A DNA stretch of 64,000 nt from Trileptium ribeirensis (taxonomy: Eukaryota; Nematoda; Enoplea; Enoplida; Thoracostomopsidae): assembly GCA_030248225.1 (NCBI GenBank), contig JASANE010019185.1, forward strand, positions 30,479 to 94,478, in the 5' to 3' direction. A program made the translations under genes and the position numbers. The notes under the pieces were generated by a model, which saw only the letters and a list, made by a program, of their open reading frames with translations, did not search any database and had not been told where the DNA came from. Shown here piece by piece: positions 20,575-33,206 of the stretch (within the stretch, counting starts at the first letter, position 1; every line of letters starts with the position of its first letter).

Positions 20575-21010
20575 ATTATATCAAGATTGCAGATATCAGC
20601 TATCAAGATTGCAGAGCGTAGTGAAGCACACAAAACTAACACCGGCAATAAGTTTTCCATGCCCGAAAACCCCCAAGTGCATGGCTTCCACGACGTCACA
20701 ATAAAATTAAGAATTTTGGGTTGAGGAACCATGGGGGCGCCATGCCCCGTATCTATAGAAACATGAGTCGCAGAACAAAAGCAACACCGGCAATGAATTT
20801 CCCATGCCCGAAAACCTCCAAGTGAAACCTTGGTCGCAGACCAGGTCGTCAAAACAAATTTTCGAATTTTGGGTCGAGGAACCACGAGGGTGCTATACCT
20901 CAAACCCCGTAATGCCAGAACCGGAGAAAATCGAAAAAGTCCAGAATCAAAAAACAAAAAGGCATTGGCATTTATCATTTTACTATGAAATGAAGCCAAC
21001 CAAACAAAAA
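20575..21010 (-). repeat. Dispersed repeat family R2, copy 1 (reverse)
   Basis: On the reverse strand it shares the block around AAAATGATAAATGCC, the GGTTCCTCGACCCAAAATT block and the terminal TGCTTCACTACG(C/T)TCTGCAATCT with copies at 25744-26606 and 48397-49483. A non-coding transposon family is likely. Confidence 0.65.
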
Positions 21011-22268
21011 AATTGGAAGTTAAGATACAAGTTAAGAAGCTGAAATAGCGTGGATAGATACAGATAATTGCATGCACGCGGAGAAAAGTAAAACGTTGTT
21101 CTAATGGTTCATGATGCTAATCGCTACCGATATTGTAATACCGTGCTCAGCACATTGTCCCCACTTTTTTAAGTTTGAGTAGTTTCTGGTTTGAGCAGTC
21201 ATAAGTCGGTTCATGATAATGAACATAGAAACTGAATACGATTTGTACCAGAACAGCCGAAAATGTCGTAAAATATCAGGTCATCCACACCTTTAAGCTG
21301 ATAAATCTTTTTTCTATATGAAATACTACAGGTTTCACAGAAAAATGAAGAACAATCTGACGGAGTCACCTGTTTTTTGACGGCTGACTTGGCAAACTAT
21401 GCATTGTTTCTGTATATATTATGTATTACCAATCCTTGCTGCGGTCAAAAAGTCAAATTTTAAGCATTCAGATGTGCATTATCGGACGTGAATTTTTCAA
21501 ACGTGCCCTAAAATCGTTTTTAATTTTAGTGTTTGTTGTGTTAAATGTTGTAATTGGATACGCAATGGTTGTACAGCGCTAGACCTTTCATAATAACATA
21601 CACGCAAATCTTTCTAGCAATCATCACTTTACTTACGTACGAACACGTCATCATTTATAATACATGCTCACATGATGGGATAGGGCGGTAACTCCTCCCC
21701 TCCCCAGGGTTTTCGGACTCCTACCTCAGCGTCAATCGCTGAACGTCTTCCCCAACCCTCCCCGATAGGTGGCCCAACTCCCATCTGGTTGCATCGTAGG
21801 CGCCGCACCCCTTCCCCTGGAAAGCCGAAAGCCTTACTGGGGATAGTGTAATCTTCTTGGGACATCCGAAGTTGTTTTATGTACATACATTGTGCTATAT
21901 ATTATGTTAATACATTTGTATAAATATATTTAACATATCTAAATAACAGATTTCCGACTCTAAGCATCTGCCCAACGCACATTTTCACTAGCTATTAACA
22001 ATTTTATAGGATAAATTCAGAAAAATGGATGGCAGAGGTTTTAATTGTATAGTTTGTACAACTGCAAATTTGTGTTAATAATTAATCCACTCAATTTTCC
22101 TTGTCATTGATAAATTCGCCGTAGAAATATTTTATCGCGCTTCGCACAGCCTAAAACTGTAGGCGCACGAAAAAGACTACTCCATTTATAACTATAAACA
22201 ATATATTTGGATAAATGACGACAGTAAACGTGCGATATGTGTTCTGTCAGACATAGGACGTGAAATGG
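21011..22268. other. Gene-free AT-rich stretch with a GC-rich islet
   Basis: No coding region. A GC-rich islet at about 21665-21865 stands out from its AT-rich surroundings and may be a SINE-like or decayed element; no Pol III boxes were verified. Confidence 0.35.
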
Positions 22269-22484
22269 AGAGAATTTTGCAATATTTGTGTTATTTATTG
22301 AAATAAAATCGTTTCGATCAAACCCCACTATAGGGTTTTTGGGTCGAAGAATTCAAATATAATATTTTTACCAATGATAAAGCCCTATGCCATATGCAAT
22401 GTAGTTACAAGAACATAAAATTGAGTACATTCGTAATGCCACAGCCGAAGCTCCGCTCACAAATGTAGTTCCACTACCGACTAG
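22269..22484 (+). repeat. Dispersed repeat R1, copy 1
   Basis: About 216 bp nearly identical to 34631-34843 (AGAGAATTTTGCAATATTTG to CCACTACCGACTA), differing at a few percent of positions. The second copy lies inside an intron of the Caspr-like gene. Ends are not resolved. Confidence 0.85.
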
Positions 22485-22728
22485 TTTTATTTCGTTTATC
22501 TATCTATTGTCTATCTAAACTTCGATTTTCCAGCATCCAGGTTGTGTTTGTTAGTAGACATTTTGTTATTCTTGTTTATTTCTCACAACGCTATATATAC
22601 ACTGTAAATTTAATGACGAACATAGTCGAGGGGGCACCCCACCTACAGCAGTTTCGAAGTTCAAGTATTTGGCGTGAGAATCAAGCCTCGAAATTTAACA
22701 AATTGTGATGTAAATCCCGAATTGGCCC

Positions 22729-22852
22729 CTCTAAGATAAACCTTGATTTAGCCACCCCCCTCTAAGATAAACATTGATTTAGCCACCCCCCTCTAAGGTA
22801 AACCTTGATTTAGCCACCCCCCTCTAAGATAAAACTTGATTTAGCCACCCCC
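22729..22852 (+). repeat. Tandem repeat, 31-bp unit, 4 copies
   Basis: Unit CTCTAAGATAAACCTTGATT followed by TAGCCACCCCC, repeated four times with one to three changes per copy. Confidence 0.9.
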
Positions 22853-23249
22853 CTCCGCCCCGCAAATATAAACTCTGTGCACGTCCATGATTTAAGATAA
22901 TAATTTCAGCGTTGAAACAGTGCTTCTGGGACTGCATATTAGGTCTTCATGGTGTCTACGCTATGAGCCGTATTCATAATTTTGTGCATTGAAAAAACCA
23001 ACCAAAATGAGTGAACTGAACTCAGTCAGTGGTAATATCGGCTAGTCAACATACGCCCATGTTAATATCGGCGTATCAGAAAACATACCTTCATATTGAT
23101 ATCCACCCCAAAAATCGGATTGTCAACTTAGTTTCGTATCCATATCTGCCCGGAAATCAGTTTGTCAGCATGCCGTCATATTCATATCCGCCTGGAGAAT
23201 GGGCATCCAAATCCAGCTTATTAGGCCGCCCGTTAAACCACAGCTAGTA

Positions 23250-24010
23250 TCTCGCAAGCGAGGATGAAACGGAGTGGTTGTGGTTTCATCAAATGGTCAT
23301 TTTGTGTACGCAATCACTTGTAACAGGTTTTGTGTTTGATGTATATATATACTCCGTAACACTGATCCCGTTAAAAACCCCAAAACCTCGTCGACAATAA
23401 AACCCATTGCAAATGTCTGAAAACCAAAAGTATATATTCATGCTACTCTCTGGATAGCCAAGCCGTCGCATCCAGCGTACGGAAAACCTATATAGACAAT
23501 TGTTGGTGCTTTGCACGCAATGCATAACCAAAAAATGAAAACTCACTACATTTTGGAAATCGTGTTCGTCGACCGTAAAACCCTTGAAATACCCTAAAAA
23601 GGTATAGTCAAGTTGAGCTGTAGATGGCAAGCCCATTGTATACAGCGTGCTCGATAACCTAATAGGAACTAGTTGTAAGGTAAAATCACGCAATAACATG
23701 CCGTAAATTTAAAAATAGCTATTTCTGGCAAAGGGTCGACGAAGCATGTTCCACCCCACAGCGTCCCATGGAGTGGTCCCACAAAAAAGTCGTGATCAGC
23801 AATGTTGTAGATCTCGATGAGCTGATTCGAAGCGAAACCTGGGTCGCGAGTTATGGGCTGGGAAAGCCTGGTGCCAGTATGGCCAGATATGGCAAAGGAC
23901 CTTAAAAACCTGTTTTTTGTCATTTTGGCCTTTAGACCTTGGGGTGGAAGGGCACATCCTATTCGTTTTGCTATCGAATAAAAAATTGTCGAAATCCATC
24001 CACCCACAAC
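23250..24010 (+). repeat. Dispersed repeat R3, copy 1
   Basis: Starts near TATCTCGCAAGCGAGG and shares, in inverted orientation, blocks with 40240-41190: the GCAAGCGAGG terminus, the GCACGCTxGAT-AACCTAATAGG block, the AAATAGCTATTTCTGG block and a GTAGATCTCGAT block. Many substitutions point to an old family. Not coding. Confidence 0.6.
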
Positions 24011-24864
24011 AACACGAGTCATGGATGACAGAAATAGACGAAAAAAGAAATTTTCACGATTTTTCTCTCTAACGACCTCAGGGGAACAGTATATAATTGA
24101 CCGTCAATGCTTTAATGGCTACGCTGCGATGATTTTAATCAAGTATCAAAACGGGAAAACCTTTTTTATTTTTTCTCCAAAACGACGAAGTTTTTTTGAA
24201 AACTTGTGAATCACAAATTTTAAGAAAAATTTTAGTTTGAAAGTTATTTTTATGGATCCTAGCACTTGCCTTATTTAATGCAAGCGAATACAATTGGTTT
24301 TATAGCACTCAGGATCCCCCCAAAACTCAATCATTCGTTGTAGTCTTCTACATACATCTATGTGGAAAAAGCAGGAAAATTTAATTATATACCTACTTTT
24401 CCTGCCAAAATTTAGGGTTACCAGCACACATAAACTGATTAAAATAAACCAAAAATGTAATTAAACTGTGGCTCATAGCTTGAAAACGGCTGCTCTGGCA
24501 AGAAAAGCTGTCCAGCAAATATTTAGATTTTGATGAAAGGAATCGATCGCCTTTTTTATTCTCTGTTACCGGCAAGAGTTATGTCGCCCAAAATCATGGT
24601 TGGCCTCACATGGCCAAAATCAACGAGTCTTTCATTCGTGTCGTTTTGTGAGAATTTAGGTGGGAAGCCATTAGATCCGTGCAAACACGGAGCTTAGACC
24701 CGCATCTACAGTTCATTTCAGGTCTAACAAAAATTGTTAAAAATCATTAGCCTGATTGCGAATTAGGCGTGAATACAGGCGACCGAAAAAGAATTTTTGC
24801 ACAATCGTGTGTTAGACGTGAAACCTCCACTCGCTTCGTTTCAAAAAGTGCGCAAGGAAAAAGT
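24011..24864. other. Gene-free AT-rich stretch
   Basis: Only short frames; nothing recognised. Confidence 0.4.
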
Positions 24865-25147
24865 ATTTCGATTCCCTGTACTCTAATAGCAACCCGCCTT
24901 GTTTAGGTGCACTGGAGCTTCCAGAGCTTGCCTTTCATTTCTCGCGCCTGTGCCGAGTGGGTCGGACCCACTCATTTTGTGCAGTTGCTAGGTTGGACAG
25001 GACGTCAATTTCGATTCCCTGTGTTCTAATAGTAACCCGCCTTGTTTAGGTGCACTGGAGCTTCCAGAGCTTGCCTTTCATTTATCGCGCCTGTGGTGAG
25101 TGAGTCGGACCCACTCATTTTATGCAGTTGCTAGGTTGGACAGGCCC
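24865..25147 (+). repeat. Tandem duplication of a 143-bp unit
   Basis: Two adjacent copies (24865-25007 and 25008-25147), about 93% alike by eye, starting ATTTCGATTCCCTGT and ending CTAGGTTGGACAGG. Confidence 0.9.
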
Positions 25148-25489
25148 TCAGTTTTGAGGGAGATTCGGTTGAAAAGATCGTCAGCTCAGCTGACTTTCTT
25201 CCCGTAAAACTACGGGACCGCCCTATCCTTCATAAAACGAAGGCTCGTCATTCTTCACAGATGTATCAGTTAGGCACGTGCTCATTCCAATGGTTTTCGA
25301 GTCTATTGCAGGCATTATTGGCCCGCCGGAACCTCATATTCATTGTATTTGCCCTAATATTACATTATACGAAAATTACAGTTGTACTAAAGTACGTAAT
25401 CAGAACACGAAACGTTGTGGGTTTTTTCAGTCGGATCGGGCGTCAGAGAAGGAAAGTTTTTTGAAATTGAAGTGAAATGATAATTATCA

Positions 25490-26606
25490 GAGCGTAGTGA
25501 AACGCATGCTGCAGTTGTGATCTGTGTCCCTACTGGCTGCTAGCCAAATTCTTTGTATAGACGTTTGTCGGAGGCAGAGTTTTCGATATTTGGGCCCAAT
25601 ATCGTGGAATCTTCTTCCTAGCGACCTAAGAGATCTGAACCTGACTACAATTCACGAGCGGACTGAAAACGTATTTATTCAGATATTGATCGTATTCAGA
25701 ACGTATATAGTGGAGATTTTATCTTTCAGGGGTGAAATGTTTTAAATTCCGTCTGTGTGTGTGATCGCCCATAACTCGGGAACGACTCAACCGATTTTCA
25801 TGATCTTGGGCTCATTCAAACCGGCATAATCAATTTACTGTGTACATTCCCGAGTGTTTTTTGATATGGGTCTGGTTCCGGGGTCAGGGGTAAAAATGTG
25901 GGTTTTTTGCTCCATTTTAGTCCTCTTCATGGAAGCAAGGTTATTTTTGCCTTAACTTTCGAATTTTTTCTCTGGTTGCTTTTATTTCATAGCAAAATGA
26001 TAAATGGTGGAGCCTCTTTGTTGTTTTTCGATTTAGGCTCCGGTTCCGGATTTATGGGGTTTAAGGTACGGGAGTATGGCGACCCAACGGTTCCTCGAAC
26101 CAAAATTTGAGGATTTGTTCTGGCGTCTTGGGCGGCTGATAAGTTACTACTTGGCGTTTTCGGGCATGGGAAACTCATTGCCGGCGCTGGTTTTGCTCTG
26201 TGACCCATGGGTGCGGGGGTATGACGCCCTATGGTTCGGGTCTGAGGTCAGCGGCTGAAAAATTTCACTTGGGGGTTTCGGGCATGGCAAACTCATTGCT
26301 GGTGTTTATTTTGCTCTGCTATACGTAGTTCTATGGGTACGGGAGCAAAGCGCCGCCATGAGTCATCGACCCAAAACTCTTAATTTTACTCTTACGTCCT
26401 GGGAGGCTGATAGCTTGCACTTTAGGGTTTTGGGTCATGGGAAAATTATTACCAGTGTTAGTTTTGTTTGTGAGGCATTGTGTGATATAGACACATACCA
26501 TATCGACGTATGCTAACCAGAGCTGATTGGCTGTACACGCAAAAGACGTAGGCGTACCTATGCTTCACTACGTTCTACAGTCTCGATAGGGTTACTAGGT
26601 TTACTA
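25490..26606 (+). mobile_element. Dispersed repeat R2, copy 2, with inverted ends
   Basis: Shares the CATAACTCGGGAACGACT block and downstream sequence with 48397-49483. The left end (GAGCGTAGTGAAACGCAT near 25491) and the right end (CTATGCTTCACTACGTTCT near 26560-26580) are imperfect inverted repeats, which suggests a non-autonomous DNA element. Short ORFs inside it are not conserved as proteins. Confidence 0.6.
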
Positions 26607-27065
26607 GCGCGAAACCCAGCTTACGAACGTAGCTGGCCTTTGGCCGGCTTCGCGCTAGTTCGCGGCCACTTGTCTTCGGTCTCACTTCACGTGCAGACCC
26701 GTAGCTAAAGATATGTTCACAACGCAACAAAATACAGCAACGTATTTAGTTGTTGCTATCCCAAAAGTATGACTGATCAAAATAAAATATCTAGCTGATA
26801 TAATTTTGTGACCGAGGAGCAGACAATTTCCTTAAGTTCCTATAGATATATAGGTTGTAATTGCTGGAAAAAATTCTTTGTCGACTACTGCCGACAAAAC
26901 TTTAACACTATGCATGATGATTATGACAATAGCAAATCACGATGATTAGTCCGGTTCCTGCTCTGACAAACTAAGTAATTCTGGTTCTGACCAATCTCGG
27001 TTGCGGTTACATTACATATTTACTAACTGAGATATCGGTATGTAAATTATTTTCTTTTCTTTTAG
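26607..27065. other. Gene-free stretch before the candidate first exon
   Basis: AT-rich; ends in the pyrimidine tract TTTTCTTTTCTTTTAG that forms an acceptor at 27064-27065. Confidence 0.4.
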
Positions 27066-27358
27066 GAATGTTGTTTTTGTCGGTGCTGGTGTTTTCACAT
27101 GTTCAATTGGCAGCGTGTGCTTGTGATCGTACGAGTGACTCATCGATGAAGCTCAATCGAGTTTTCGGTACAATATCGGTGGACGTGTTCCATGGCATCC
27201 AGGCTACGACGATAACGTTTGGATCCACGAGCAACTCGCGCCGTGCAGAACTATTGGCTCTATCAACTCGAGCTCTGATCCCGTTCAATTTGTGGTATCA
27301 AGCGTCGGCGACGGAAAAAGGCTGGCGTCCAGTACGAAACGTATTCGGACATCGAAAA
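27066..27358 (+). CDS. Candidate exon 1, reading frame ambiguous
   Basis: It sits between a strong acceptor (TTTTCTTTTAG) and a GTTAGT donor. One frame opens with ATG at 27068 and gives a signal-peptide-like start (MLFLSVLVFSHV, then Ala/Cys), but leaves phase 0 at the donor, while exon 2 requires one carried base. A second frame, open only from about 27127, leaves the right phase but needs an internal acceptor. The composition looks coding in both. It may be the signal-peptide exon with an unseen exon between it and 31876, or an unrelated ORF. Confidence 0.4.
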
Positions 27359-28174
27359 GTTAGTGTTAATGTTTTTTACTTCCTCCTTCCGTGGTATTTG
27401 CGCAGCTAGCGAAGTGAGCAAGCATTTATTTATGTCTGCCGAAAATGATGAGATGATTCGGTCAAACCTAATCCTTGACTATAAGCGTCGCTTGCTTGCA
27501 GTCATAGCGATGGCATCGTACTCGTCGGTTGACCCAGGATTTACTAAGCAACAATGCTTGCCAAAAATAATTGCGAGCGAACAACAAGTAAACCAGTTAC
27601 TTTCCCATAGTTGAGTTGCGGGTGAAAAACGAGGAAACACCGAGCAGTTGCATGGCAAGTACTGTAGAAATTGTATTTTGACGAAGTTTAGCTCAGATCA
27701 GATAGCAGCTATGAACATAGTAGAAACAATTGTTATAATAATTGTGCCAAAATCAGATTTTCGTATATGTTTGCCTCATTGTCCACTTTGTCCTTTGTAG
27801 TTTGAACTGAAATTTTAAATTTATTGCAGCAACAGTCGACGATAGTCGATACTACTGAAGAGTCTTAGACTCGTTCAGATTTGGCTTGACTCTTGGAATA
27901 TGTTGTGATCGTATTCACCTTTAAGCCGCCCACCATCCCCGGTTTATGCACCAAGTGCGTCGTGAGCATCACTATACCACCAATGTTCTTTGACCCCCAA
28001 ATTGCCCTCGTCCATCTTCATGGTCTACTAAATTCACAAGTTCCGGGTCTTTGGAGCCTGGAGTCCCAAATTTGTACCAAACCCATTTTGTTGGACCACT
28101 GTTTCAGACTCCCAGGTTCTTGGACCAGTAGTATAGACCTTCAGCAACATGGTTCAAGAATATGGGGGTTTAAA

Positions 28175-28450
28175 TTGTAATGGTCCATGAATATGGGTGG
28201 TGTGCAAATTTTTTGGTGCAAGAACATGGATGGGGTACGTATCTGGTATGCAGAAAATGAAGGGGAAGTTAGGGCCCCAATCTTCATTCGCCAGGAAAAT
28301 TTCAAAGCGGTGGTGCAAGGTAAAATTTTGCTTAAACATGCGAAATATTCCCATGTTTTCACGTTGTTTTGCTGTCGTGCAAGTATTTTCGGGCTATAAA
28401 ACGGCGATTTAGTATTAGAAATAGTGGCAATTAATGTTAAGATGTAACTA
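28175..28450. repeat. Partial copy of a dispersed intronic repeat
   Basis: In inverted orientation it shares AATTACCACTATTTCTAAT-type sequence with 35835-35870 and a related block near 49660-49680. Probably a fragment of the CTGG-TCCA MITE group. No gene. Confidence 0.45.
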
Positions 28451-28690
28451 GTGTAAAAATTATTTTCATGCAAAAACACAAATTTAAAAATTTTGGATTT
28501 AGTTGAACATGTGGTTTCAGGGTTTCAGCCGGTTGGGAGGGGGGGCGGTGACGGATATTGGGGAATGCTCACCAACGTAGGGGATTTAGAATGTGGAGGA
28601 TCACCTGCTGAGGGCAGGCCAGTGTACAAGACGGTGGATTAAGAAACTGTATGGTCTGGAGTTGGTGGTCCAAGAGGATGGATGACGTAG

Positions 28691-29300
28691 CCATTTTGGT
28701 TTTTTCATTATCCCTCCCAGCCCGCATTTATCCAAAAGGTAAGATTTTGGAAATTTTGGTATTTCTTTGATCCTCGAGACCTTCCCTGATCATTTAGACC
28801 AAAAAATTGAATTTTTAAAATTTTAGATTTTTTCGGGTCCCTAGGGTCCCCCCTCGGGAACACAAAATTTTTTCCTTAAAAATTGGATTTTCACCCACCA
28901 TTTGACGAGCTGAGTATAATGGTGTTATTTATAAAGGAATGCGATAAAAGCATCCTAAGTTATGGCCAAAAACTGTTCAATTGCTGATCCTCTCAGCCTC
29001 CGATATTTTTGGCCATAATTTAGGATCCTGTTATAAGTCACCATTACACTCAGCTCGTCAATCCGCGTCGAATGGTGGGTAAAAATCCAATTTTTAAGAA
29101 AAAAATTTTTGGGTTCCCGAGGGGGGACCCTTGGGACCCGAAAAAATCTAAAATTTTAAAAATTCAATTTTTTGGTCTAAATGATCAGGGAAGGTCTCGA
29201 GGATCACAAAAATACCAAAATTTCCAGAATCTGATCATTTTTGGGCAAATGCGGACTGGGGGGGGGATAATAGAAAATAACCGCCATTTTTATGACCCAC
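28691..29300. mobile_element. 600-bp foldback MITE
   Basis: The left half (28691-28960) is the inverted complement of the right half (about 29030-29300), meeting around a short loop near 28965-29030. Paired blocks include CGACGAGC/GCTCGTC-type sequence, GGATTTT-CACCCACCATT and GATCCTCGAGACCTTCCCTG. It lies in intron 1 of the Caspr-like gene and would form a near full-length hairpin. No coding. Confidence 0.8.
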
Positions 29301-30059
29301 TTGACGGACCATAAAGCCGGAATAACGGCGAAAACGACCGCGATGCATCGCGTGCGTTAATATAGGAAAGTAGAGTTGATCCTCGACTATTTCTTGTAGT
29401 ATTGATTATATTTTTAGGGAAAGCAATTGCTTTGAGGGTTAATTTAGATTGACTGAGCTTAGTTTCGAATATGCTGCAGGGTAGTTCAACAACACGTGAT
29501 GCACTTAGCGACTACACCTTTAAAAATATACATTTTAATTGCCATATATATCTTAGACCTGTTCGTTCAAGAAATTTTTTTTATGATTTCGCGTGGTTTT
29601 GCTCGTTTTTTAAAGTTTCAGTGATTGATGTTGCAAGATTTGTTGCTCGCGATTGACAAATTTTGCTTTATTTCTGTTCGAAACTCGGCAGCCATTTTTT
29701 ACTGAGTACTCTAACTCACCACTGTCAGGCCGAGTGGCAGTCAACCATAATTCTTAATTTTAGTGCGTACCTGGTGGAAATTATATTGTAGCATTGAATA
29801 CCTTCTATACTAATAAACGTATAAATTACAAAAAGTTAGCGAAGCATTCATAGGCAAAATATTTCGCATCTTATCTTTGTATACATGTATTTCAAGTAAA
29901 TATTTAATCAATCTTTAATGAGGATATATCACGTTTTACACAGTTGATGTCAAATCCACCTTATAAAAAGCTAGCTGGCTAAAAATTAACGAATTAATAA
30001 TATCAACTAATCAACTAGTTAGCACCCATGGTAAATCATAGGCTAATCATATTTTGACA

Positions 30060-30290
30060 AAAACTATATGCCTTGCACGTTTCGGGTATTAGGTCTTTCA
30101 AACAAAAGAGAATTTTTTGAATCGGCCCAGTAATTATTGAAAAGTTCGACGGACGGACAGACAGTGTCATATTTTCTCCTCTGACGAAAACAAAAACGCT
30201 TCGCTCCGCAAAAATCCACATAACAAAAGAACCAAATCCAACACCAGTGGTGGCGGTACAATGAAATAACCTCAAGGCTATAGTTTGTTT
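30060..30290 (-). repeat. Dispersed repeat R6, copy 1 (reverse)
   Basis: On the reverse strand it shares TGTCCGTCCGTCG, a GATT(T)TAAAAAA stretch and TTTTGTTTGAAAGxCCTA with 34390-34570. It has the same relative layout, so it is a shared repeat family in two introns. Confidence 0.5.
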
Positions 30291-30375
30291 AGTAGCGAAA
30301 TTAATGAGATTAATATTTCATGGATCCGCGTTGTTTAATGTAAGCCATTTGTTTTGTACATTGTTCAGAAAGCTA

Positions 30376-30568
30376 CAGTACTCACCAATGAGCGTCACCA
30401 TTCAAACGAACGGACATCGAACAAAATTTTTTATTGTCGAACAAACTTCGAATAGCTTTCGAACAAATTTAAAATAAGCATCAAAATTTCGGACACGGCT
30501 CGAACAAAATTTTGAATTTGTCGAGTGAGCATCGAACGAACAGCACTCATTTCTGGCGAGCATTGTAA
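30376..30568. mobile_element. R5 MITE, copy 1
   Basis: The ends are imperfect inverted repeats of CAGTRCTCRCCARAAATGAG. The interior is full of TCGAACAAAATTT-type blocks shared with 32946-33206 and 42104-42336. Confidence 0.6.
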
Positions 30569-31875
30569 GATTTGAAATTAATAATTGCATTTAACTCAAC
30601 TAACTGTTTCTTATCGAATAGGCCTAGAGCTTATAAATATTACATAAATTTGATTGCCTGGATTTTTAGATCTTCCTTGGCGGATGGGAGAAGGTTGTTG
30701 ACGCTGATAATTTTGGTCTCATCGTGTCCGCGATAAAGCTAGTACCTGTCAACGGAAGCAAGTTTGTCGACGCTGAACACTTTCCAACCGAAGTGTATGG
30801 ATGTTGGTTTGGTGTGTGTTGTTGCCAATTTTGTCGTAGTTCGATCTTAGTTTCTGTTCGCAATCTTATTATATTTAATATTTACGATTGTATTTAATAT
30901 TTTTAATTTATTATTTAATTATATTTACTATTTTCTATCCTATTTTATTCGATTCTTTTTTGTTTGTTTCCATGTTTTGCAGTAGGGCTACACAATAAAA
31001 ATATATGTAACAATAATTATCTCATAGTAGGGCCTGTAATTCAATTCCCTAACCATGATAACAACGTCGAAGATTATTAATAATTTGCTAGCAGTACCTG
31101 GGTTTATCTAAATATATGGCAATAACTATTTTGGCTATCTCGACGGTCTCTAGACATATTCCATAGCTTGTTTTTATCGCTCACCCATTGTGCTTTCCTG
31201 TGTGCCTAAAATTAGCATATTTTTATATGCGGGTATAAAAATATCGCGATTTTTCCCAAATTTGGCTGAAAATGCCTAAATTTTTTCTGCATTGCTGAAT
31301 GTAGCCAACATTTTCGATTTCTAATAAAATAAAATTACATAATTTCAGTTCGGACGGTGGGTAAATTTTGCTGTGCGTACTCAACAGATGAGGTGGGAAA
31401 ATTACCAGAGCTTTAGTCGATTGCCTCAATCCCACAGGTATGATTTTCGTGGCTTGGAGAAGCTGGTTACCTAGCCAGACGCTGGGAAAAGAACCATGAA
31501 TCTGCATTAATAATGTGTCTAAGTTAATAATGTGTCTAAGTTTCTGTACGCATTGGTTGGTTTATTGTTGGACGTTTTAGGGGCGCTATAGCTGTTCGGG
31601 TGTATTAAGCATAAATTTGCGAGGAATATGCTAAAATTAGGCATAAATTGCCATTACGTTGCAACGTCTTGTTCATGTAATCGTATTGCTTTGAGCTGGG
31701 ATTGCTACATTGTTATTACTCCAATCTAAATGTAATAGCCTTAACGAAAACAGTAACAGGGTCAATAATATACGCTATTTTATCTATATTTGACCTTTAT
31801 TTTGGAGTAATAAAACGGGATTGTGTTGTAATCCTGAAAGATTTTATTATTATATATACGTATTTATTTTTATAG

Positions 31876-32118
31876 ATGGCGAAATTTTGACTCTCCGAGC
31901 TGATTCCGGCGATTCGAGTACTCACGACGTGTCGCGTAGTGCTGCATATTTAGTCGAGCGTGACGGTATTATTGCTCAGAGCGAGTCGAATATTCGTGTT
32001 AGCTTTCGAACCGAGTCGGCAAGCGGCGGTATTTTGCTGGCAGCATTTGGGAGTCAAAAAGATACGTTGGTGATTGAGATTGTGTCCGACGGAACGCCAC
32101 GAATCACGTTTGGATTAG
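31876..32118 (+). CDS. Caspr-like exon 2: first half of laminin G domain 1
   Basis: It follows TTTTTATAG and ends G|GTACGC. Eighty codons with a LamG strand pattern: SNIRVSFRTESASGGILLA followed by a DTLVIEIVSDG strand pair, as in the start of Caspr LamG1. It takes two bases to complete the first codon and carries one base to exon 3. Confidence 0.75.
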
Positions 32119-32279
32119 GTACGCGAATTATTATAATAATTATTTTTTAATAATATCAGTTATAATTAGGAAAGTTAAATATTATGTAAGCAATGTATAT
32201 ATAATAATTATTGTAGTTATTATATAGTGTCAGTTGAAAAAATAATAATACGGTGTTGAGTTGCTTGGTCACTTGGGCT

Positions 32280-32460
32280 GTAAATATTTCGTTCCATAGA
32301 TACTTACTGGGGATAGGGGGCGGTGCCATTTCCGGAGGTGTCGGATTGTTTGGAATGCCGAAACCCGACACCAACCCACCCCTTCGAGGCCACGGCTAAC
32401 CCCACTGGGGGTATTGAACCTGGAGCATGTATGCTTCATTCGAGTGATATACATTCGTGA
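32280..32460 (-). repeat. GC-rich SINE-like islet
   Basis: On the reverse strand it carries GGTTCAATACC near 32410-32420, similar to a Pol III B box, in a GC-rich 150-bp patch inside an AT-rich intron. No A box or cloverleaf could be verified, so SINE identity is only a guess. Confidence 0.25.
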
Positions 32461-32945
32461 AAATTAAGATAAATATTAACAAAGCTAGCTACCCCACAGC
32501 ATCAAAATTTAATACATGGAGCCCATGGCTCCAATCCGAAAATATTCAGGGGCTTCCTTCAGGGTAGCTAAGGCGTAATCGTGCCCTCGGATTAACCGGA
32601 TGTCCTATAATTGCAATTTTTATTGTGCTTTTCATGTCTTTACACTGACGTTGTTTTTGTTTATTATTTGCATACTCAAAAAATGCTTATTGATTTGAGC
32701 AGTCCGTGCTTAATTTTTTACTCAAGGATTTATCATGAATTATTATTGTGGAAGTAAAAACAGTAATATTAAGGTTAGATAACTTAATTCCTAATTTTGT
32801 AAACTGAGATTTAGTTTTTTTTTCAAATCAGCTCTAGCATATGTCAGTCAACTTAGTGAAGTTTCGTTTTGCTTGTATCAGACACAACACTTATCGCCGG
32901 GTTGATGAATTTTCACCTATATTGTGTTTGAAACCTAACACAGGC

Positions 32946-33206
32946 CTTGCCAGAAACGACAGCTATTCGTTCGAAACTCGGTAGATGTTTTCTGGAAAAC
33001 TGTTCGAGTTCCTTCGAAATCTGGCCGAACAGTGTCCGATAGAAAAAATTTAAAAAAGTACGAATCTGTAAACGTAATAAAATGTTAGTATTCTCGAATC
33101 GTGTTCGGATTGCGATTGAAATAATGTTTTTCAAAAAATATTCGAGAAGTATTCGATATTGGCTCGAACCTGGATCGTTCGAAACCCGACAGTCATTTCT
33201 GGTAGG
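32946..33206. mobile_element. R5 MITE, copy 2
   Basis: Left end CTTGCCAGAAACGACAGC, right end GACAGTCATTTCTGGTAGGC: imperfect inverted repeats of CCAGAAATGACTGTC. The interior has repeated TTCGAA blocks. It lies in intron 2. Confidence 0.7.
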
